DNA from: Diphasiastrum complanatum
Taxonomy: Eukaryota; Streptophyta; Lycopodiopsida; Lycopodiales; Lycopodiaceae
Reading direction: 5' to 3'
DNA: 64,000 bases
Assembly: GCA_029204225.1 (NCBI GenBank)
Contig: CM055107.1
Coordinates: forward strand, 22,448,178 to 22,512,177
A model generated the notes under the pieces. It was not told the origin of the DNA. It saw nothing but the letters and a program-made list of their open reading frames with translations, and searched no databases. Of this stretch, positions 1 to 11,570 are shown one piece after another; position 1 is the stretch's first letter, and every line of letters begins with the position of its first letter. The translations under genes and the position numbers were made by a program.

Positions 1-241
1 AAAATGAAAGTGGAAGCCTGTAATTTGTGTCTTACATGTTTGCTTTGTCTGCTCTAATTGTGTTCTCCGAATTAGACGGCCTGAGTGTTGTTTTGTGTTG
101 TGTTGCATGCTTGATCAAGATTTTAGGATGGCGAACAATGATAGTCAATGGTGGCCAGGGTGTGCGCTTAACTCAGTCGCTTGGTAGATGACTTAGCAAC
201 AAAATGGGTTTTTCTACTCAGCTTCATTTATGAAGTTCTCG
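1..241. other. unassigned flank left of gypsy LTR A
   Basis: No coding or repeat signature is visible in these bases. They lie outside the LTR that starts at 242. Confidence 0.3.
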
Positions 242-1065
242 TGTTGGGAGTATTCCCAACAAAGTGTAAATAAATAAAATCATCCAATAAAATGTGTTGC
301 GAGGGCATGGCATCCTGCATGTATAAGCCCATGGCCCAATGAGCACGCAAATAAAGTTGTAAATAAAATAAACATGACTTGGGCCTTGGAATTAAAATAA
401 AACTAGAGGCTCAATGTCATTTTTCAACTTAGAGATCACTTTTTAGAGTTGGGCCCAAATTGGGACTCACATGAACCTTGTGATTTCTAATGTACTTTTC
501 GTGGACCCTTGGATCAAGTTGGGTCCAAGATGAATGGATAGGATCATTGTGAATATTAGCCAATAGGATTGAGGAGCAAGGGCCTTCCCCATTTTATAAA
601 AAGACACCATTTGTACACTATTTTTCATGCTTAATGAGAAAGAGGAAACTCTACCATTTTTGGAACAAAAGCATCTTCATTTGCTATTCATTACTTGCTA
701 ATGCTCTTGATTGTGTTTTCCATTGCTTTCTATTTTCATGTTTATTGTTTGCCATAGTGAATGCTTTTCCATTAGCAAGCATAAGGAGCATTTGAGCTAA
801 TCTCCACCCTCACTCTCTATCTGTCTCTCCTTCTCTCTTCTCTTCTCAACCTCTTCTTTTCTATCCCTTCCCTTCATCCAAATCATGATGAATGTTAGTG
901 TAGAGGAGTAAAGTTAAAGGAGAGTAGTGTTAGTGGTGAGTAGAGTTAAGGGAGAGTAAGAAACGAACTAAAAGTAGCATCTATGCATAGTTAGGTACCT
1001 ATCCAATGATCTAACCCTTGTTGATAGGCGGGAGGGCTATACTACACGAAATCTTCGACCCTACA
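242..1065 (+). repeat. 5' LTR of Ty3/gypsy element A
   Basis: The segment starts TGTTGGGA and ends CTACA, one base before a perfect tRNA-Asp primer-binding site, so it is read as a 5' LTR of 824 bp. The first 20 bases (242-261) are themselves an inverted repeat, TGTTGGGA...TCCCAACA. It has plant LTR layout: a CCAAT box and TATA box near 560-602, then a CT-rich leader around 800-880. Its first 180 bases resemble 48012-48190, including GTATAAGCCCA and AATGAGCAC. No 3' LTR is seen for this copy, which is broken in gag near 3045. Confidence 0.75.
560..602 (+). promoter_or_regulatory. LTR A core promoter (CCAAT and TATA)
   Basis: CCAAT at 560-564 is followed 30 bases later by TATAAAAA at 595-602, at the spacing expected of a plant pol II promoter. 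It sits in the middle of the LTR, where U3 should end. Transcription would start around 625-635. Confidence 0.5.
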
Positions 1066-1066
1066 G

Positions 1067-1083
1067 TGGCGCCGTTGCCGGGG
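1067..1083 (+). other. tRNA-Asp primer-binding site of gypsy A
   Basis: TGGCGCCGTTGCCGGGG is an exact complement to the 3' end of plant tRNA-Asp (GTC) including CCA. This primer is characteristic of Athila/Calypso-type gypsy elements. It starts one base after the LTR end at 1065. Confidence 0.9.
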
Positions 1084-1498
1084 ATAGGTTCCACTAACTA
1101 GTTTAGCTGCATTTTAGCTATTTTCTTGCTTTTCAGAGTAATTTAGGTATATTTTTGGGAGTTTAGAGCTAGTTTTCTGTATTTTTTTTTTTGTGTTTGG
1201 ACTATTCACAGCTAGCGGAGGAGGTGCGAGAGGGTAGAAGAGGCCCTGAATAGCCTCTCTAAGGGCTTGAAACCCAAAAAAACACACCAATCTGCATTTT
1301 GGAGGAAAAAGAGCTTAAAATCTCATCGGAATTTTATATCTCCAGAAGCAGTGAGAATTAACCCTTGCATGATTGGCAACAGCTCCAGGGTACTGTCCCA
1401 GACTTGCATAGAAGCCTGCGAGGGTTAGTTCCAAGCAGATTGTAAAAATTAGAGAAAAATCATAAAAATTTCAAATAACCCTTGAAAAAATACAAAAA

Positions 1499-2150
1499 AA
1501 TTCAAATCTTCATAAGAACTCTCGTAGAGCCCTCTGAAGTTCCATCTCAGTAAGACCAGGACACAGAGAAGCTTGCGAGAGTTAGTTTGATATCTAAGTG
1601 TCTGTGCGAGAGTTCCCAGTGAAAAAAAGACGGAAAAGTACCAGTGAACCCTTGCAGACAGCAAAATTTTCAGTTCCAATGGTCAAGAACTCTTGCAGAG
1701 GATTTTGAAGTTCCACCTCAGTGAGACCAGGACACATAAGAGCTTGCGAGAGTTAGTCTATTTCCAGTGAGTAGAAAATTGGATTTAAGTGCTAAAAAAT
1801 CACTAAAAAGTGAAGATCTAGCAAATACTTTCAGTAAGAACTCTCGTAGACCCTCTCAATCGATTCAAAATGGTAATTTACGTCAATGCTGAAGCCTGCA
1901 AGAGTTAGTGTGAAGACCTGGTGAAGATCAAGCCAAAAAAGTGATTTTGAACCCTCGTAAACAGTGAGATTTTCACTTCTTGCGAGAGTTAACTCTCGTA
2001 GAGAATTCTATAGTGAGATCTGACCCAGATCTAGCTACTGTGAACCTTGCGAGAGTTACTTCCCAGAGATCTGAAAGATATCAGGTTTTTTACTTGCAAA
2101 AATAGCTAAAGAACCCTTGCACAGCCAACCCTCGCACAAGATAACCCTCG
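1499..2150 (+). repeat. gypsy A leader with iterated CGAGAGTTA motif
   Basis: The untranslated leader between PBS and gag repeats one theme many times: GCGAGAGTTA, and its opposite form CTCTCGTAGA or CTCGCA. Two copies of a roughly 75-base unit begin near 1514 and 1686 (period about 170), and a weaker third begins near 1830. At about 1979-2003 the two forms sit back to back (GCGAGAGTTAACTCTCG), making a perfect hairpin. It has no long reading frame. The repeats could be part of the packaging or dimerisation region, but that is inference. Confidence 0.55.
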
Positions 2151-2468
2151 CAGACCAGATCGGTGAAAGGATCTGCATCATATTTAGCTACTGTCAAAAT
2201 CTCAGGTCAATCAGTGCAAGGAGTAAAAAGTTATCAAGGAAAAACCACCATAAAAGGCCTAAAATTCACTTTCGGCCGATCAGATCGATTAGATCCTTGA
2301 AGATCCAGACTGCATCCTACTGTATAAGCAAGATCCAATCACTTTGGAACCCACCATCTGATGAATATGAGATTGGGATGATCAATAGCACGAAGGATAG
2401 CAATTCAGGCACCACACCTTCCCAGATTAGCAGTTGTTCAACAAGAGGCAGAACCGGAACCAACACCA

Positions 2469-3045
2469 GTGGATCCAATGGGCCAACTCATACCTGTCGC
2501 TCCCTTGCAAGTAGTCCGGAGAGCACCATGGATGGAAATACCAAAATATGATGGATCATCAGATCCCATCAGATTCCTCCAGATCTACGAGCAAGCTTGT
2601 GAAATCTATGGCGAACGGACACCTGCGGAGAAGCTGATGCTATTCCCTATGTCCTTACTAGCAGTGGCTCAGGATTGGTTTTGAAACTTGTCAGAGGAAG
2701 AGAAATCCACCTAGGAAGCGGTTAAAGCGGCTCTCATTACGCGCTTTAAACCAAGAAGGTTCCTGGAAGATCCGTTTCTCCTGCTGAGCAAGGTCAAGAT
2801 GGGAAAACGAGAAAGGGTCCAGGACTATATTGAACGGGTCAAACATCTACGATCTGAGTGCAGTGCAGCCCTGACTCCCGATCATGTGGTGATCATGTGG
2901 TTCCTAGCCGGATTACCACGAAGCATCAGAAGAGAGCTGAAACGACAGGAGCAGTACGCTACACTGCAAGAAGCTATGGAAGATGCCATCAAAGAAGAGG
3001 ATGAGGGATCTGACGATGAATATCCTTCCACCCACACTCCTCTCT
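2469..3045 (+). pseudogene. Ty3/gypsy gag, family A (broken)
   Basis: The translation shows the retrotransposon gag core (Retrotrans_gag type): the WMEIPKYDG start, LFPMSLLAVAQDWF, then RFKPRRFLEDPF, VQDYIERVKHLRSEC and WFLAGLPRSIRRELKR, ending in an acidic EDAIKEEDEGSDDE. Stops interrupt it after DWF and after EKST; both fit single C-to-T or G-to-A changes (Arg CGA to TGA, Trp TGG to TAG). The reading is lost near 3045, where unrelated sequence begins. No zinc knuckle, protease or polymerase follows. A second gag of the same family is at 41.5-42.6 kb. The acidic tail also matches that copy, so the assignment is firm. Confidence 0.85.
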
Positions 3046-3201
3046 CCTCCTCAATCCTTGGCACACTTGAACCTTGAGATGACTCCTTAAGATCCTCTTC
3101 ATGATGCTCCTTCTTGATGGAAATCCGAGACCTCCATGTCTCATAATGATCACAACAAGTATGACCATTCAATATGCACTTCCTATGATTATCAAGATTA
3201 C

Positions 3202-4190
3202 TTATGCTAGAAACATAAGTCCAAAAATCACCACAACTTGGCATGATTTTTCCAATATTGAAATCAAAAGGATCTCCATCTCAATAAGGCTAACTACTTG
3301 CTTATGGATATAAGTGTCCACTTTGGATGCTTCACTTATTCTCATAAGAAGTTTACAACTTGCCTTCAGGATTGAAAACATACAATTTTCATCTTTATGA
3401 ATGAACACATCATTCATGATCTTATTGAAACCAAAAGATCCTACATTATGAAGATATTTCCATTTCCTTGACTTCATATTCAATGCAAGTTTACAAGGAA
3501 AACATGCTTTGCTATCTAATAAGGCATCACACTCAACTAGTATTGCCTTAATCCCCATTGAGATACAAAAATATCTTCAAAGCAAAATAGTTCTTCATAA
3601 GATGTCATGAGAGCATAAATCAAACTATTTTCATTTTGTAATTGCTCCTTCTCCTTGATTGATTTCTCTTGGATAATAACAATAAGTTTGAACTTGTCCA
3701 AAGTTTCAAGCAAAATACTTTCCAAGGACATGAAATAAATCCAAGTTACTTTCATGAAAGTGACATCTATCTTTGCATCTTGAACCAAACAATGCACTTC
3801 CAAATGAAAAATTTCAAAAGATTTGACACGTGTTGTGATGGACTCTTGAAGACAAATCTTGCAAGTCCTTGTGAGACTCCAAGCCTCATTCACTTTTCCA
3901 CAAAGGAAACACCTTTCCTTGGGCTTGTCCTTCTTGTATTTGTATTTTGAACTTGAAGCTCCATCCTTCACCTCGGCCCCCTTGCTTTGGTTCTCCTTGG
4001 ATGGACTGGTCTTCTTTTTGTAGCATCTTGAGAAAAAATATTCTCCCTTGCCACAAAGGTTGCACTCAGGATCCTTTCTTTCCTTCAATAGGATGCCACC
4101 TATTGTTGCCATGTGAATAAAAACCTGTGATATGATTCTACAAATGTAATTTGTGACTTTCAAGAGACAATATTTGAACATCTTCAGCAA
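3202..4190 (-). pseudogene. gag-like zinc-knuckle fragment, probably retroelement
   Basis: Two minus-strand reading frames (4190-3537 and 3558-3202) join end to end. The first carries a knuckle-like CNLCGKGEYFFSRC (CX2CX4YX4C, with His replaced by Tyr). A Lys/Ser-rich linker follows, then a second Cys pair in CFLCGK, whose partner spacing is disturbed. The rest is Leu/Glu-rich and predicted helical. This is the look of a decayed retroelement gag tail. A copia-type PBS on the same strand lies 1.6 kb upstream (5778-5789), which fits. I do not recognise the family, and the assignment to that element is inference. Confidence 0.45.
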
Positions 4191-5777
4191 TCTAGAAGGA
4201 TCTACAAAAGATCTAGCTCACAAACCTAAGAATCAATCTTCAAAGTAATGACTAGTCACTTGGAAACTTTGCTTTGATCACTAAGACAAAAGCACATAAT
4301 CTTTGAATCAAATCACTAAAGAAATCAGATCCAATCTCCTATTGGAATCATCAAATACCAATGACTCTTTCTTTTGAAAGTTGAAATGGATATGAAAAAC
4401 ATTTGACACCTAGATTTTCCTTTTCACTTGACTAGTTCTCTCAACACTTGAGATTCTTGAACAAAAGATGGGTTTTGTTTCAAATACATGAAAATAAAAC
4501 TTAATCACTTCTTTTGGACTCACTCTTGACCCAAATAATCTCACACTTGAGATTTAGAATGAATTTGATTTGATTTGACAACAAACTATACCACCAATTT
4601 TTTACAAAGCTTAAAAAATTAGACAACTAGAGATTCACAAAGATCTCAACCATGCATGAATACTCAAATATGGACTCCTCCTCATTCTAGACATCCAATG
4701 GGATCTCAAATTGACTCTCACACTCTCACAAAGAAAGTTGAATAGAACTAATTTGAGTTTCATACATACTATGTCAATTTTTGCTCAATAAATTGATTCG
4801 ATCACCCCTATTGGATTCCACCAATTACTCTACCTCTTAAGACTTGGAATGAAATTCAAAATCAAAGGTTGTGATTTTTCTCACTAAGATATTGTGCTTC
4901 AAAGAGCTAATGCCACTTAGAAAGATTTGATCACCTGGGAAGAGACGAACTCTCCACCAATAACAACACAAAATGAGCTTCTAGATCTTGCCTTCTACAA
5001 AGGAAGGAACTCTTAGAAAATTGGATCTCTCTCTACACATTTGCCATAGACACCTTAATGACTCTTTTCAAATCTTACAATCACTCAAACAAATTGAGTA
5101 GGGTTGAACAATGTGACTTGGATCTCAATCTCTTTTCTAGAACTCTCAATTTAAGCCAATCTATGTCAAATTCTACAAAAGATTTTGCATAGATGCTCTA
5201 TATGCACTAGAAACTCTCAAAGGTTTCACTTGGAGGACAGATCCAAGGATGTTTTCTAGAAAATTGATGCTTCTAAACTTGACCCTATCACTCTTGAACA
5301 AATCTAGAGTGATGGTACAATGGATTACAACCTCTCACCTTGCATATCACTCCTTAATCTATGATTTTTAGCAAAATCTCTCTCAACTTCAACATGCACT
5401 CAAAAAATCAGAGATGATCAATTAATGAACCTATTTCAAGCTTCAAATTTAATTTCTTGGCTGATCTAATCCAAGAACTAATCAAGGGATTAGATTCTCT
5501 ATAGAAAATGCTTGATTTTGCACCAAAAATCTCTCAAATTGGGTGTGTGAGTCAAATTGTACAAATTTTTGAATTTTCTCAGTCAAAACCGGAGCTGCAC
5601 GGCATCACACGTGTGAAAAGGGTTCCTACTGCCCACAGCAAGTTCTGGTCCAAAAATCTTGAGAATATCTATCAAATCCAACTCGCTACCCAAAATTTGA
5701 CTAGTTTCCAAAAAACTGCTAATTTTGGCTTTGATTTGGATTAACCCTATCAATTTCAACAAAACCTCTTGTACTAG
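4191..5777 (-). other. AT-rich stretch between PBS and gag-like fragment
   Basis: About 1.6 kb of AT-rich sequence has no sustained reading frame. CTTGA and CTCTCA are frequent throughout. It is read as a decayed leader or gag 5' part of the minus-strand element whose PBS is at 5778. A CACACGTGTG palindrome lies near 5608. Confidence 0.35.
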
Positions 5778-6560
5778 GCTCTAATACCATGTGCAAAAAG
5801 TACAAAAAGGACCAAGAGTGGATCCTAATCTGATCCTCAAGAGGGATTGGTTGTCAGATTACTTGATCTATCAATCTACTTCAGATTAAGATCAATTAGA
5901 TCAATTCTAGACACAAAATCCTAACAAGAACAATCATTAATTGAAGGTAAGTGTACTTTATGGTTTCACAAGTGTGAAACACTGTCTGAGTATGGACTCC
6001 AACCTGAAAATCAAGTACACATTGATAGAACCTCAAAACAATCAAAACAAATGTAGACAAATGGAGAGAATCACTCAAAATTGCTTCCAAAACCAAGATT
6101 GGTGTCTCACAATGATTATGGCCAAATGTGGCTCTATATATACAATAAGTGAGAGCTCATGGTACTGATCATCCCTCTGATCCCACATGTGTGAAGGTGC
6201 TTTGTCATATGATGATTCATCATGCAAAACTGACACTTGGACAAAACCTTCCATTTTGAGCACTTTTGGTCCATTTTTCTTCTATATGGAGATCTACTTG
6301 GAAATCTTCTAGAATTCAAAATTCGCCTACTTCAGCTTATTCCACATGTGTGAGCTATCCTCTACACATGGGATATGACACCTAACCAAAATATTTGGCT
6401 CATGCAATCAATAGATTGATGCCATGTGTCATATATCTAGAAAACTAGCTTTTGGCCTTTTTAGCCACTAGAACTTGAATTAAATCATATGTACAACCTA
6501 TATGATTATGGTACATGACAAGTACACTATTTTCACACGTGGGAACAGGCTCCACACAAG
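5778..6560 (-). mobile_element. copia-type PBS and 5' LTR
   Basis: GCTCTAATACCA at 5778-5789 is the complement of TGGTATTAGAGC, one base off the initiator tRNA-Met site TGGTATCAGAGC. The LTR would begin at TGTGC (5790) and run rightwards. Its far end is unclear, and 6560 is only the point where the neighbouring gypsy coding begins. The stretch contains several near-palindromes of the CACAYRTGTG type (5967, 6185, 6346, 6553). Confidence 0.5.
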
Positions 6561-6565
6561 TGTGT

Positions 6566-9309
6566 TTATCTATATACAAGATTTTTGGCCTCTACCAAGC
6601 TTATTTTTGCATTTTTCACAAGGGAAGAGAAGACAATACCAGAAAATAAGACACTGGGTACAGAAAGCACAAGCGGAGGAAAAAGAGCAAGAAAGAGACC
6701 ATCCCACGAAACCTCCAGTCGACGTCGAACGGGAACCGCAAACGGGCTCACCACTACGCACTGATCAGAATGATCGGTAAGTATATTATTTGTTTTGACT
6801 TCCTCCAAATAACGAGAGTAGTTAACTTCCCAATCTGTGCAGATTTCCCACAGATCAGGGAATAATAATTGGTGATTAACTCAAGAAGAAACAGATTTAG
6901 AGTTAGTAACAACTTCTTTCACATCAAAAATGTAAATTGATTCTAATTTATTTAGGTACTCATCCAATGCTGGAAAAATATTATTCTCAAATGTCCTTAG
7001 GTATTCTAAGATGTATATATACAAGGATCCTGCGATCACATGAATATAGTTAGTTTGCACATTGAACTTGTTCTGAACAATGGCAAGGACGAGGATTTAT
7101 TTTTTATGTACAGTTAGTCTAGACCATAAAGTATTTATGTTAGAAAAGGTCCAAGAGTTTTTCCATTGTTCCTTTGTGTAACCAAAAAATTTAGGTAAAA
7201 AAAGGTAATCCATCCTCCATTGGAGTTCTGGACTACAAAAAGGTGGAATAAAAAATGTTAGTTCCTGATGAAATGTCTGAAATTCTGACCTTAGTAGTGA
7301 GTAGACAATCTTGTTTTTCTTCGTAACTACTGCACTTGGTGATGCCTAGGCTTGGTATGGAATGACGCTTAATGCCCCAGGTTGGTCTTCAACAACTTGT
7401 ACCTCTGCAGCCTCCATGATTTCAGTCTGTGTTTGGTGATGGATGATGATAGTTGACACCATGCTGCCCTTGGGTGGTGTGATCTGCCAACGATCCCTCA
7501 ACTGATATCTGTTTGGATGGCCTTCTCTGACATTACTGATGCTGGCTCATCTGTTTGCGTCTCCTGATCTTGTCCTTGTCCAGGTTCTTCCGCATCAGAG
7601 ATCTGCATTTGGTCTGATTGGAATCTGGCCCCTTCTAGTTCTTCCTTCAGCTTCTCATAGACAATCATCTGCGGCTGCAGATATTGCATCTGGAAGGTCT
7701 GGATCATCCGATCCTAGATTCCCTTCCACGCTACTGGATCAATTCGGCACCTGCCATGAGATATGCAGGCACCAAGTGTGACTTCGATGCTAATTCGCCA
7801 GAGTATTGCAACTTCGGCCTATTTTTTGTATATCTGATTGCCTTTCTTTAGCATCTCTGCATAATTTTGCAGTTGGGCAATTGACTCCTGAGCACTGCTG
7901 AGTTCATTGCTCAGTTCCGCATTGCTACTTTGAAGAGTGGCTTGTGCTCATCTTTCTTCCTGCAAGGAAGCCTGCAGGATCTGAAGTTGTTGTTTGAGAA
8001 GGATGTTCTCATTTTCGAAAGCGTTGGACTGCTCCTGCATCTCTTCCAGCACTTCAAGTGTGGCATCCTGCCTTCCTTTTGCTTCTTCCAGCTCTGTCTC
8101 TTACCTGCTTAGCTCCGCATTGGTTGCTTTGAGCTCCTCATTTCTATAGGCCAGTTGAGCCTTAGTTTCGCTCAGCTCTACATCTGTTTGGGTGAGGTCT
8201 GTTCGGACTCTTTCATACTTGGACCCCAGCTTCCTGGATACCTTTTCCAAGCTGGCAACGTGTTGTATAGCTGCACGAGTATCTATCAATATTGCTCCAA
8301 AAGCCTGTTGATATAACTCAGCATCGAGGATTGGTTCCTTGACGTCGCTTTCGCTGCCCTGCTGGTCCTCAGAAAGCTGCTCTGCTCCTTGTGGTTCTGG
8401 TTCTTGTGGTATTTCAGCCTGATTTTGCTCTTGATCAGCAATGTTCTCTGCCTCTTCTTCCATGTCCTTATTTCCTTCTGGGCTGGTCAATGGTGTATAT
8501 TGGGACGATGGCGAAGACATCCTCACCGAGCTCCCTTGACTTGATGATGATGTTGTGGCTGCTGTGGTGGTTGCCTTTGATGTCTGCATTTGGGATTCCA
8601 CCTCAATTGATGGTGCTATCCCTGGTAATACTGGTGCAATCCTCATATCCTCCTACATTGTCAGCACACATGCATGCATGCATAAGATGCCCATCTGCTG
8701 ACCCAGTCTAGAGATCTGATTTACTTTTATTAATTTACAGAATTGCTTAAAAGCAATATGTCCGAAGGCAATCTGCTCTCCATTTAAGGCTCTCAGCAGG
8801 TATCCCATATTGGTATTTGAAATTGTGTACTCTTGCTTCGGTAGAAAGATAGAAGCAAGAGTAAATCAAACGAAGCTCTTGAGATTGGGGTCTCTAATGT
8901 AAAAACGTTTGTATCCTCGTTTCTCAAGATAAGCTCCTTCTTGAAAAACTTCGCTCTCCGCAATGAAATCTGGTTTGGTAACTGGCATACTGCCGTCCAT
9001 AGGCAATCTGAAGGCACGACAGTAAAACCCCTCTATGATTATAATCTCTTGATTGCGGACAATTGTGGAAATATGTCCTTCCTCTGTTTTGCCCAAGTTG
9101 CGGATCAGCTCATAACAAAGATCAGTAAGAATAGCTGATGGATTGAATTGAAGAAGACCTTCAATTCGCACACGAACAGCTAGTGGTTGTAAGATTGGTA
9201 ACACTGGCTTTGGGTGTGTCTTGAATACGATCGCCATAGTGCTTGCAAATGTAAACGAGCGATGGCAGACAAGAGCTTGATCGCAACAATTCGCAATTTC
9301 GGAGAGCAA
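6566..9309 (-). pseudogene. third ORF of Athila-like element, 3' of integrase (env position)
   Basis: Much of the stretch 9309-7498 can be read in one frame on the minus strand through in-frame stops near 8866, 8655, 8100 and further on. Coding character returns in about 7130-6790. In order: an N-terminal domain of about 190 residues (with GFYCRAFRLPMDGS and NTNMGYLLRALNGEQ); a Ser/Thr/Glu-rich linker; a long coiled coil (heptads such as LSETKAQLAYRNEELKATN); a Gln/Glu-rich part; and a C-terminal piece with LWEICTDWEVNYSRYLEE. The last motif recurs at 20.7 kb (LWKLYIKWEDNYLAYFEE), so it is under family-level conservation. The extreme end contains a hydrophobic run of about 25 residues. The position matches the env-like ORF of Athila elements, but I see no direct similarity that proves an envelope role. 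Confidence 0.65.
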
Positions 9310-9844
9310 GAGTGATGGAAAATGGTAGCGACAACAACTAAAGTATTTGAGGTTTTAGGCGTATTGATGATATTTCGGCGGATTGGACTACTATTAAATG
9401 GAAGCGTGTCCTTCATTTTGAAGGTACATACTAAATAATAAAGTGTCTAGTCCAAAAAACAAAAATAAATAAATAAACAAAATGTAGAAATGCTTCGCTT
9501 GGTAAGCTTATTTCTTCCTTCGTTAAAATGCGAAAAATGCAAAGGTGTCAGAAGGTAAAATCCTGAAAAATGCGAAGGTAAGTGTCGCAATTTCCGTATT
9601 GGTGAACTCAATAAATACACCATATTCCAATATAGTGTCGGGTTTTTCGCAAAATATAAATGTAGCGAAGGTCTCGGCTTTTTTGTAATACAAACAATTG
9701 CAGCATGCTTCGGCATTTTTGCAAAAAATGTAAACTTCGGTAAAATAAAATAAAATAATAATAATTGGACAAAAAAATGATGGCCTTAAAAAACTGATGT
9801 ATTGGACATTAGTCATAGTAGCGCTTCACCCTTGAACCATTTAC
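9310..9844 (-). other. spacer between integrase and third ORF, rich in CTTCG/CGAAG
   Basis: The spacer is non-coding and contains many CTTCG and GCGAA words, such as AAATGCGAAAAATGC and TTCGGCATTTTTGCAAAAAATG. A similar composition recurs in the second Athila-like fragment near 24200-24440. Possible roles include a splice-acceptor region for ORF3 expression. That is inference. Confidence 0.4.
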
Positions 9845-11555
9845 TCAAGTGTCAAATAAATGTCCTTGGAGATCAACTAACTGAAGTGATCCATTATTAA
9901 AAACTTCTATAACTTTATATGGTCCCATCCATCTGGTATGTAATTTTCTAGGAAACAACATGTGTCTGTTATCATACAAAAGCACATAGTCCCCTTGTTT
10001 AATTTTTATTTTCTTAATGTATTGGTCAAAAATTTCTTTTCTTTTATTTTGAACTCGTTCAGTCTCGATTAATGAAAGACGACGATCCTCTTCCAGTTGC
10101 GTCAAAGAAATCATCCGCTCCCGGAGACTATCGTGTTCATCCATTCGCTCTTCATTACTAATGCGAAACGTCGGAACTTCGAATTCTATCGGTAGTATGA
10201 GATGCATTCCATACACAAGAGAGTATGGAGTCTGCCTAGTTGTAATCTTTTCAGTAGTTCTATATGCCCATAAAACAGATGGTAACTTCTAATCCCAATC
10301 AGAAGAATGTGTTTCCGTTACTTTATTCAAAATTTTACATAGAATTCCATTTGCCCGCTCCATAAGCCCATTTGCTTTTGGATTATATGGAGTGGTTTGG
10401 CGATGTGTAATAGAAAAATATGACAACATGGCTTCAATGGTCTGATTAAGAAAATGGGTTCCCCTATCGCTAACGAGTTCTAAGGGACAACCATATCGTG
10501 TGATAATGTTTTGGAATAAAAACTTTGCTACAGTCTTAGCATCGTTCTTAATTGTGGCTTCGGCCTCTACCATCTTGGTAGCATAGTCCGTGGGAACGAG
10601 TATGTAACGACGACGAGTTTTATGCGTGGTCGGTTTGATAGGTCCTACAAAATCTATCTCCCACTTCTCAAGGTGCTAAGGGGATAATTGGAGTAAGTGG
10701 CCAATGTGTTGCAAAGCTGGGTTTCCCCATCCTCTGGGATGCATCACATTTTTTGATGAAAATTTTAACATCTCTATAGACGGTAGGCCACCAATATTTA
10801 GCATTAAAAATCTTTTTTGCAGTGTTTTTAAGAGCATAATGACCCCCTGAATCTTCCTCATGTAATGCACTTATTACAGCGGTTGTCTCGGTTGGTTCTA
10901 AACATTGGCGGAGACTATCGTCAGCTCCTAATTTATACAATGTACTATTTACAATCGTGTAAGGTCCTACCTTAGAAAGAAAAACAGTTTTTTGCTGTTT
11001 ATTAAAATGTTCAGGATGTATCTGGTCCTATAAAAAATTAATAATGTCCCCATAAAATGATGTTTCTGATTGAATACTCATTATATGTTCATTTGAAAAT
11101 TCATCAGAAATAGGTTTTAATTGGTTTTTTGTTTGGAGGCGGGATATGTAATCAACATTTTGATGATCCTTGCCTCTTCTTAATTCTACTTCATAATTAA
11201 ACTCATCTAATAATGATACCCATCTAGCTATTCTATCTGAAAGATCAGGTTTATTCACTAAATGTATTAATGCGTAGTTATCTACATGAAAAACAAAAGG
11301 GTATCCTAAAAGGTAATGTCTAAATTTCTTTATTGAATAAATCATCCCTAATGCTTCTCGCTCTGTAGCGGAATAATCCTTTTCTGATGCAGCAAGTTGC
11401 CTTCCCACATAGTAAATTGGATAATCTATATTTTGGTCATCTTTCTGACTAATAACCACACCTATCGCAAACGATGATGTGTCTCCATATATGTGGAACT
11501 TTTTAGCCCAATTTGGAGGTCTAACCCCAGTGGCTTCTGCTAATGACTGTTTCAA
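9845..11555 (-). pseudogene. Athila-like gypsy RNase H and integrase
   Basis: Reading the minus strand from 11555: RNase H with FHIYGDTSSFAIGVVISQ, SATEREALGMIYSIKKFRHY and FHVDNYALIHLV. Then the integrase zinc-binding region HEEDSGGH...KKCDAS (second Cys lost to Ser). Then the catalytic core: EIDFVGPI (first Asp), ELVSDRGTHF (second Asp) and NPKANGLMERANG (Glu). A C-terminal domain with GDYVLLYD and RKLHTRWMGPYKV ends at 9845. Single in-frame stops fall near 11026, 10678 and 10287, and the frame is otherwise kept. The RNase H has the Athila/Tat-type single-copy layout. It is the best preserved part of the element and non-functional only by a few point changes. Confidence 0.93.
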
Positions 11556-11570
11556 TTGATCAAAAGCTTT

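Noticed and set aside
2117-2551. 144-residue plus-strand frame before gag
   Set aside because: It overlaps gag in another frame, covers leader repeats and shows no domain. It may include part of the true gag 5' end, but this cannot be shown.
6502-6780. Plus-strand frame ending at a perfect GGTAAGT donor (about 6777)
   Set aside because: The donor consensus is striking, but the opposite strand continues the ORF3 reading and the plus-strand residues match nothing known.
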